Positions 1 to 9,500 of a stretch of 16,975 nt of DNA are shown here, piece by piece (the stretch's first letter is position 1; the number at the start of each line of letters is the position of its first letter). This stretch comes from Phoronis ovalis (taxonomy: Eukaryota; Phoronida; Phoronidae). The notes beneath the pieces were generated by a model. It did no database searches, was not told the DNA's origin, and was given only the letters and a program-made list of their open reading frames with translations. Position numbers and translations under genes: made by a program. The stretch is from NCBI GenBank assembly GCA_028565635.1, contig JAOXYB010022269.1:1-16975 (forward strand), in the 5' to 3' direction.

Positions 1-128
1 GTGTACGTACGTACGTACACATATACACACGTACGCACGTACACACACACACACCCACACACACACACCCACACACACACCCACACCCACTCTAACACCC
101 ACTCTCACACCCACACCCACATCCACAT

Positions 129-172
<44 letters not shown>
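1..172. repeat. Compound (CA)n/(TA)n microsatellite
   Basis: The stretch starts with GTAC repeats, continues as CA/CCA-type dinucleotide and hexamer repeats to about 138, and ends in 17 uninterrupted AT units (139-172). It abuts the TTTTCAG acceptor of the first visible exon, so the repeat occupies the place where the polypyrimidine tract and branch point would lie. A reading frame stays open through it only because the repeat has no stop codon; that Tyr/Thr/His translation is not a protein. Confidence 0.97.
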
Positions 173-175
<3 letters not shown>

Positions 176-180
176 TTCAG

Positions 181-505
181 GTGCAAATTATGTACTATCA
201 TGATGGAAATGAGTGTAACCTGTGTCATCCTGGCAGCTATCTGTTAAAGCAATGTACAAGCAAGGTTCCAACTGAATGTGCTCCTTGTCCATCTGGAAAG
301 TTTATGAACATGTGGAACAATGCTAGTTCTTGTCGTCAATGCAAACCACGTTGTGTTAGGCTGTTTGAGTACAGTGCTGGCAGGTGCAGCTCAACCAGTG
401 ACTTGGTATGTCGATGCAAGGAGGGCTACATGCTTACAAATACATTGAACTCCTTTTGTCACCCTCACAGTAATTGTCGTCCTGGCTATGGTACTGTTAG
501 TTATG
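181..505 (+). CDS. Exon A: TNFR cysteine-rich repeats 1 to early 3
   Basis: The exon opens after ATGTTTTCAG and closes at TATG|GTAAGT, with phase 0 in (as best read) and phase 1 out. The 108 complete codons carry cysteines at residues 12, 15, 25, 33, 36, 51, 54, 58, 69, 77, 79, 93 and 99. The CxxC...PCPxGxF pattern (residues 33-41) and CRPGYG (99-104) are classic TNFR-superfamily signatures, closest by eye to TNFR2/CD40/p75-type repeats. An N-glycosylation sequon lies at N47. Earlier exons with the signal peptide must be upstream of the window. Confidence 0.9.
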
Positions 506-3500
506 GTAAGTACATTTAGCCATTAACTAAATTTTTTTTGTACAATAAATATTATGTTACCATAAGCAAACAAGAAGTAAATGTTATAAAATAATTAATA
601 TGAATATGAGGATAAAATGTACAGAATAACCACAAATGTGAAATTGGTAAGTAGTAATATGGATTGTTTTATAAAAGATTGGATTCTCAAAAGATACTTT
701 CCAAAATTGACACAAATAAAGATAATTAATTTCTAAATTGGAGTATTAAGTCATTTTTAAAATTCAGAAAAATATTGTGTTTTATTTTACTTTTTTTGTG
801 AACTATGGCATTTTTGATATTTGAAGCTTTTAAAAAAATAATAATGGCTATATTTAATTGATAATGGTTATTCTGAAATTTAACATTTTTTATGGTTTAA
901 ATTGGGTTAGAGAAATAAAATATAGATAAGAAATCTTTAAATCTTGCACGAAATTTTTAAAATAATCAAATTTTGTATCTGGATAAAGCCAACATGGTTG
1001 CTATTTTGGACCAGGCTGAATATAGTGGATTCTTAGAATTTATATTATGAGCAATAATTAGATTAAATATAAATTAAAAATCTTAATACATGACTCAGTA
1101 ATGACATGACCACTTTTAAAACACACCTGCATTGAGAGAGAACTTTTTTGAAAAAAAAAACTTGGATGAATGACAAAAAAATGCCATCCACAGACTTTCT
1201 GAATATCACTGAAATTACCAAAAGTGTGTGATATTTACATATGCCTTCATAATATTAAAGTAAAAAAAATGTTTGTTTCATCAAAAAATGAATCAAAACT
1301 AAAATGTCAAAATTTTACATTCAACTTATAACTATAAAACAATTAAATGGGGAGAGAAGCATGTTTAATATTCCAAAAAATGAAATCTCATTACCATTTG
1401 ATATTGGAAGGGGTAAAAGAATAGCACCATAAAATTACATACGGTAGTTGACGTACACAAAGCAGATGTTTAATATTGCAAAGGTGATACCATTACAATT
1501 ATTTTTATGCTTTCTGATTATTAACCAAAATTCTTCATTTGTATATCCAGTCACAGTGTGTTTCTGAATACCAGGATGTAGAAATTGGTGAAATGAGTAT
1601 ATATATATATTATTTTAAGTTGTACTGAGTGATAAGTATACCTTGTTTGATGTGCTCCTTAATTTTGGCACAATGTAAATTCATCCACTTCACTGAAACA
1701 ATATGTGGAATACACAGCATAGCTAGTTTTATGCACTTTTATGTTTGTATGAAACTATATAATTTTATATATTAATATGACTATGTTTTCTAAAAATATA
1801 TAGCACATGTTTTTAAAATTGGTTAAGTATAAGCATAGCTATAATATTTTTGATGCACCCTTGAATTCTAGGTACACCATATTCCGATGTTACATGTGAA
1901 CCATGTCCTAATGGAACTTATTCAGATATTTGGTCACCCACCGCAGCATGTAAGCGACTCACTAATTGCTCTGCCTATGGACTTACTGTAAGGAAATATG
2001 GGAATCAAGAGCAAGATAACATCTGTTGGAATGGGAAGAATGATGTGTTACTTTCTGAACTACCAATGTCATCAGAATTTGTTCCTTCCACAGGTAAAGT
2101 CCATATAATCCCTTCAACTTCCCTTTGATCAACTGGCCCATTACAGATAGTATTTGAAGTATGTTGATCATTTCATCAAATGATATAATATTTTATAGAT
2201 TAGAACTAAAAAATATTTTGTAGTTTAATTAATTATTTAATATACCCATGTATGTGTTATGTGTTGCATAAATTCCATAAACATATTTATCCCAGCCTTT
2301 AGCATACTACTGTTTTTATGATACTACTGTTATATTCTAAGATGCCTACTAGCTGCCTTCAACCAATCACAAGCCTGTTAATGAGAATGGAAGCATAAAC
2401 TATATGCATGTCTCCAACAGTGCATTTCATTTTTAAAACTGATCCACTGTATATAATTCATTTGTTGACAGAAATTTAGAAATACATAATTTTAAAACAT
2501 ACACACTGAAAATACGTTATGTTGTACGTACCATGATTGTTAAAATAATTATTTTTTCTCAAAATGTTTAGTCAACTTTCTCTTCGGCAAGTTTAAGAGT
2601 ATAATCAGTAGTGCAACGATCTTTGATAAAATATATCAACTGAAATCAATATTTAAGTGCATGTCCATCAGAACTGTTTGATGTTAATATACAGTCATAG
2701 CTATGACCTCCGACTTTCAGGCATGCCTGCCAAAGTTTTGTCATTGTGTATTAGACTAGGTGACATTTTAGAATGACCTTGAAAAATAGGTCATATGCTG
2801 ATCCGAATCTTTGACATTTTTCATTGTATGTAGCACTTATTGTCTTGCAATAACTGCATGCTTCAGTTTTATCAGATCAGCTTCATATTTGGTACAAGGT
2901 ATGTATAATGCAGGACAAAGTTCGGGTCAGATTTTTATTTTGACCTTGCATGACTGCTTCAAATATGTGCGAATGGTGGCCATGTTTGTTCCTAAAAGGT
3001 ACATTACATTGGGCAAATTGTTGAAAAAGAAGAAACATTGACTGGACAGTTTGAGATGGATTTATGAAGGCCATAGGTAGAAAGGTACATATATTAGACT
3101 AGGTCACGTTTTAGTATGATCTTGAACAGTGGATCAATTGCCGATGTGATCTTTAACAGTTTTGTTGTGTGTAACACTTTCTTCGTCTCACAATAACTGC
3201 TTCAGGTTTTATCTAAACAGCTTTTTTGGTACAGGGTAAAAATGTAATTTTATCCTGGGTCACTTCCGAGATTGTGGACTGTACTATATGTTGTTCTTAT
3301 TATTTTGAGCTGAATAGGGGAAAAAGAAAAATTTACTTTTTCCTTAAATATTCGATTTTGGCTGAAAAGGAACTATCTAATGTTTTCTGTATTTTGAGCC
3401 AGACAAGGAAAAAGGTATCAAGTTCTCAAAACAAATACAAGGGTTGGTTATATCTTTTACTGAAACATTCAAGTCAATTGCATAAGGTAAAAGGAAACAG

Positions 3501-6500
3501 ATCCTAACACTTGAATAAGGAAAATGATCAAAAAACATATAAGAAAAAAGGAAATGAATTCCTTTTTCCACACAAAATTGAATAAGGAAAAAGTAAATAT
3601 TTCTCCTTAATTGGTCCAAAATTGTTTGGAGTTCTGAAAAATCGGACTAGGGTGCTCTTTTCTTTCTTGAAAACCCTTAATTAAATAAGGAAATAGGAAA
3701 CAGCTTCATTGTCATAGAAAACAGAACTAATTCATTTGTACTATATAAATGTATTTTGTCCAGCAGTATGCTTTTATATAATTTGTTAGAAAACTGTAGG
3801 AATTGTACTGCATATATCTAAAATCCTGAATACTTGCTGCAACCTATGTGTTTGTTCTTTTTTTATTGCAGTCTTAACAAGTAGTCTTCCAAACAATGAG
3901 CCTTCACAAAACCCCAACTACGCAAACAGTAACCTTGCAATCAGTATCCCAATGGCGTGTGTCATAGTTTTGTTACTTATTATTGTACGTGGTTGCTATT
4001 TAAAGAGACAGAAGGCAAGTTTTATTATTTACTTTATTTTTACTTATTAAGATTATTAATATAAACTTGGCAGAAATAATTTCTGCTTTGCATGAAGTCC
4101 TTCAAAATCATGCATCTCAATGTTTCAAGAAATGTTGCCAAAAGCTACATATTACAATTTATTGCAAAATAAAGCCACAGCAAAAAGATAAATTGTTAAA
4201 CAAGTGACAGATCCTAAAAATCAAGTGAGGCTGCTTTTTGTAGTTTTAATTTTAAAAAAGGGAAAAACCCCTTAATTAAAAAACAAATCAATCGATCAGC
4301 CGGTTTATTAAAAAAAGTAAGTGAAATGCCAAAATTAGAAGTGGTTGCACCTATTCAACAAAGTTTCTTTTTGGTACCAATATTTTGTTAAAAGATTTTT
4401 TTTACATTCACTGTGATCACAGAAACATGGGGCAAGACTTTTGGGATCGCTGTTTTTTCTCTCAACTTGATGCAAAAACATGTCCGGATCTCCAAATGTA
4501 TGAATAAACTGGGAAATATTTTGGAGGAGAAACATAGTAACAACATATTTCTTCAAAACGCTTCTTTTATTTATCAAGAGCCTGTCTGTTTTGATAAATC
4601 AGTGATATTCTATGGAAAGTCTGGTAATTTGATCCAAAGGGAATTGGAAAATGTAATAAAACAAAAAAAGTTCAATGATTTGTCTTGTTACACGTTCCAG
4701 TTTCCTTGCAAGTGAGTTATCACACTTTCCACAGAAAATCGCTGCTTCCTCAAACACACAGGCTCTTTGATAAAAAAATATAAGAATGCGTTTTGAAAGA
4801 ATACATTGTTAGCTAATTGTATCCTTCCAAAATATTTTCCAGTTTATTCATACATTTGGAGTACGGACATGTTTTAGCATCGAAGCAAAAAAAAAATGAC
4901 CGCCCAAAACCTTGTCCCACGTTTCTGTGATCATGTGTTACCCACCAGTGATATTATAATTATTATAATACTAGGTGCACTGGTATATGTTCTGTTTTTA
5001 TTGTTATCTAATAATCCTTAATAACCCTTTCTGATTATGATCAACTACTTTGACAAAGTTTATTAAGGAATTGTAATTATAACAAATAAGTGATATATAC
5101 CCTGGGAAGGGTACTGCCATTCACAGTGACCAAATACATTTGCCGATCCATGCATACATTTTAACGATGAGTATGTATTTTCAATAAACAATTACTTACC
5201 ACAGGGTGTTGCATTGTTGGGTGCAAATTTTCAGGATTTTGTTTATTGTTTTTGCCATAGGGTGTACATTTTGGGTGTATTATATATTAATCTAGGATAT
5301 TCTTACCATGAGCGTGTTTTAGCAAATAAATTTTTACCACGAGGCATAATTATGGATTGCAGTTTTTATTTTGGGCCTCATAACCCCATCAAGTTTTTTT
5401 TGGTAAATATACAAATATAATACACTTAAAATAAGTACTTACTGAATTTTCAGAGAAACAAACAAATTAACTGATCACCGGAAAAGTCTCATAGAAAATG
5501 CTGATGAAGGCGAAAGAAGTCTTTTTGTGAATTACAATGAAGAAATGCAGAATGATGATAAATGTACCAATCCAGTACTACGACACACGAACTATTTTCA
5601 AAGTAGATGTGGTGATGTAACAGTTATAAGAGAAGGCAATGCTGTGAATATAGACTATAGGAAAAGAAGAAACTCTGAGTCTGCATGTATATTACCAAGA
5701 CAATCTACCAAAGTTGGTCGTTTTACTGTTTCATCTGTTTGTATTCCCGAGATTGGTGAAATAAATGGATTTGAAAAAAAAAATTATTTAAACCACATCG
5801 GATTTGAATCACTTCTGGCAAGAACTCAGAATGATTTTGAAATGGTAAAACATGCATCTGTCACTATTAAAACTGAACCATTTAAATATCCATTTCGTCT
5901 GCGACCAATACAATATGATCTTGATGCACAGTACTAGAGTCTAGCAATGATTGACAGAAAAATTACAATCAAAGGGGATGTTGCTTTGTTGTATGATGCA
6001 GCTAATACTCATTTAAGGAATCCTAATATTCCTAGAATGGTACCATCAAGCCCGTCTATTGAAGAAATAGCCACTGATCAGTTTGTTACAATGTCATCAA
6101 TGCCAGCTTACTGTCCAGACAATTTTCAAAAATGCATCCCAGAAAGGAATATTAATGTGTTTGTGGAAAAAGAGCAATTCCCAGTTTGTGATGATGTACA
6201 GAATTATGAGGATCGCGAAACATGGATTGATGGTTGCAGTTTATTATGCCATGTACCTGGGGTTTATTATTCGTTTGATGCCTGTGGTGGCAATTTGCAT
6301 GTGTCCACATGTTCACAATTAAATATTCCATCATTGGCAATACCTTTTGGGAAATATGGTATCATAGGAAGACTGACTCAGAATATTGAACACTTTGGCA
6401 ACCTCTTAAATACTGAAGAAGGTGAGCATATTGTTGCCCCTGTTATCGAGTATCAAGTTGCTGGGAACAAAAGGTTTTCTCGACATGTGAATTTAAAACT

Positions 6501-9500
6501 CCAACACTGTGTATTTGATCAGAATGCACTTGAAAACATCAAAGTTTATTATGCTGCCTCACTATTGAGCAATACTTTAAAAGAGGTTCCACGACAATCT
6601 AAAGACAACAATATAGTTCAAGATATGTATTTTGTTGTTGAATCAGATTTCATCTACATATACACTATTCACTTCACTGTTTATGTTGTGACATGCCGTA
6701 GAGATCGCCCAATGATTATGGAGGCAATGCTGTTTGCTAGCTACATGCCTAATCCACAAGAAGAACTTAGATTTCATGCATATGTATATGACCAATTCCT
6801 CCTGCTTCCTAGTATGACAGAGGTAGGGTTTTACATGATTGAACAACATAATATCACTGAACAATGTTTTCTCTTCATTTTGTATACTGGTAATACAACA
6901 AACACCCTATTTGCCAATATTTAGACAAATATATACCTTTAACGCGGAACGCACATTAATAGTTGATGAAAAACATCCTTTTTCATGCGATTTTTTGTTC
7001 GCACATGTGGACCCATCCTTTGACCCATGTGCCTCCATGGGTTATTATTTTTTGCAGTGAAAATTTTAAACCCCTGTAGATGCAATTTCAATAAATTCCA
7101 CTAGGAGACTTCTGTCAAGGAAAATCTATTGCGGGATGCAGCACAATTATCTTAACTTAATTGTGAGTGTTTTGGACTAAATGTTATAACAACAGTAGTT
7201 ACTATTGCGTTTTCTAAAGAAAATGTAGTAAAAGCTTAGGCATATATATCTTTCTTAAAATTTTTCATATTCTTACAATTTTGTGTGTATAAAAAAATCA
7301 TATTACCATATCAGATTTATGTTTTACATTTAAAAATAACAAAAACTTGTTTTGATTGTTCCAGAAGTTAACTGACAATGAAGGAAAACATGGATTTAAG
7401 CTTGTTGGATGCAAAAATGTAAATCTTATTGAGAACTGGAAAGATGGCGCAAGAATTAAATGCAAGCTTTCCTTTGGTAATGAATGGCAGTGTGGAAAAG
7501 ATCATGAAAATAAAGAAATATTTCCTCTGCAGCAGGTAAATAAAATATATATTTTAAACTATTGTTGCTATATGATGCATTACTTTTGACTTTTTTTCAT
7601 ACCTTTTTTTGTTGTTTAACTGGGAGTATGCTGCATGATATCCTGGCAAGTCATATGAGTAACATATGCATGTTCGCATGGAAATGTATGTATATACATT
7701 ATGTACATTTATGCTGAAACCAAATTCTGCTTTCTTTTCAGGAGTTCCCTGTGGAATGCTTCAAAAAAACATTTTCTTACACACCTACTTTAACTGCTGA
7801 TTGGGTGCTTCAACCAAGTGAAGAAATTGGACATTTTGCAGGATCTATGGAGATTGAAATGAGACCCAAAGAAAAGAAGAAAAAGAACAAGAAGAAAAGA
7901 AATGATATGGAACTGGATAGTGTTGCCACTACGAAATTTTGGGTCAACATTTCCACTGAAGAATGTTCACAAAGAGAAATTATAATAAAATCTCATGTAA
8001 GACAAAAAGCAATGTTGTTTAAAAAAGTTAGTGGTTCGTTAAAAGTATTGTTAATGAACACGTTTGAAATTAATTTAATTGTCTATCTTGATGATTTTCA
8101 ATTTCTTGATTTGTTTTTTAAATTTCCGAAAGTTTATTATACCCATCTTACATAGTGAAATGGTCAGTTATAATTTTGACCTTGAAAGCTTCCATTATGG
8201 CTGACTAGCAGCCATTTTTATTCCCCGGAGGGCACACTACCCTGGGCCACTTTCCAACAAGATGAAGCATTGACTAGATGAATTGATGTACATTAATTCA
8301 CAAAGACAATAAATTGCTGGACATGTTAGGCTAGCTAGGTCACATTGTAAAATGTCCTTGAGAAGTGGGTCATATGCTGATCGGGATCTTCAACAGTTTT
8401 TGTTGTATGCTACGTACACTTTCTTTGTTTCACAGTAATTAACTGCTTCAGTTTTTATCCAATCAGCTTAATTCATATTCATTGAAGGACAGTTATAATT
8501 TTGATCTCGATCCTAGATGACCACACTGATGGCTATATATATGTTTGAGTTTGAATTTTTATCCGATCAGCGTCATATTCTGTACAGAGTAAGTACTGGT
8601 CAAAGTACAGGTTAGGTATAATTTTGACCAGGATTATTTTCAATATGGCCGACTTGTGGCCAAGTAGGTCAAATACCGATCCAAATCTTTGACATTTTTT
8701 TGTTGTGCATAACACTTTTTGGTTTTCCAGCAACTGTATGCTACAATTTTTATTGGATCAACTTCATATTTATTACACGGTAAGTACAGGACAAAGTACA
8801 GGTCGGTTAGTATAATTTTGATCTTGATTATATACTTTCAATATATATGGCTAACTGGTGACCATGCATGTATGTTTCTTAGAGGGTACTCAGTATAGTT
8901 TGTGTCACGTGCAAGAAGAAAGGAGTGCTGACTAGACAAGATGAAGTCATGAAGGCCATAGGCGGGGAGTGCATTAGGCTAGGCAGGATTTTTCAATGAC
9001 CTTGAAAAGTGGGTCAAATGCTATTTATTGTATCATGCAGTCCTTTAATTTGCTTTGAGTAAAATTGCACTGTCCAGTACAACTTGAGGCTACATACCAC
9101 ATGAGTCGCAATTCGATATGATCCTAGGAATTTGAATACAAATGACTAATTTAAAGTAAGATTGCTGTAACAGTTATGCTCTTGGATTATTTTTTTTATT
9201 TTCAGCAAACATCAGAATTCACTAGTGTAAGTGATGATAACTGGTCAAAAATTTTCCACAAAATAGCTGACGAGCTCGAAGAAAATTATATTTACCCACT
9301 GGCTATTAAACTGAAGTTGAAAAATGCAGATGTAGATGCCATAAAAGTCAAGTAAGTTTCTTGCATAAAAAATTGCTTGGCATGACCTGAACAATAATTG
9401 AAAATCAAGGTATTATCATAAACTACTTGTTTAGCATTTGTTATATTTCTTACAGATTATTCTGAAGAAACCTAGTCCTGAGTGTCCCAGGGTATATTTT

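Noticed and set aside
1-180. Open frame through the microsatellite into the first exon
   Set aside because: It is a translation of CA/TA repeats; the splice acceptor at 179-180 and the TNFR homology starting just after it show where coding begins.
4413-4715. 100-codon open frame, with an opposing one at 4335-4577
   Set aside because: Both lie inside the inverted-repeat arms and mirror each other; no motif, no splice context.
5935-5937. TAG reassigned to an amino acid in this organism
   Set aside because: The receptor and the retrotransposon fragment both end at TAG exactly where their families end.
5931-5956. 26-nt micro-intron (GTACTA...GACAG) that would remove the TAG
   Set aside because: Too short for a normal spliceosomal intron, and removing it breaks the reading frame.
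6880-6895. Donor ACTG|GTAATA as the end of exon D
   Set aside because: It leaves phase 1, and joining to 7365 gives a stop within four codons; GAG|GTAGGG at 6822 is phase 0 and fits the UPA alignment.
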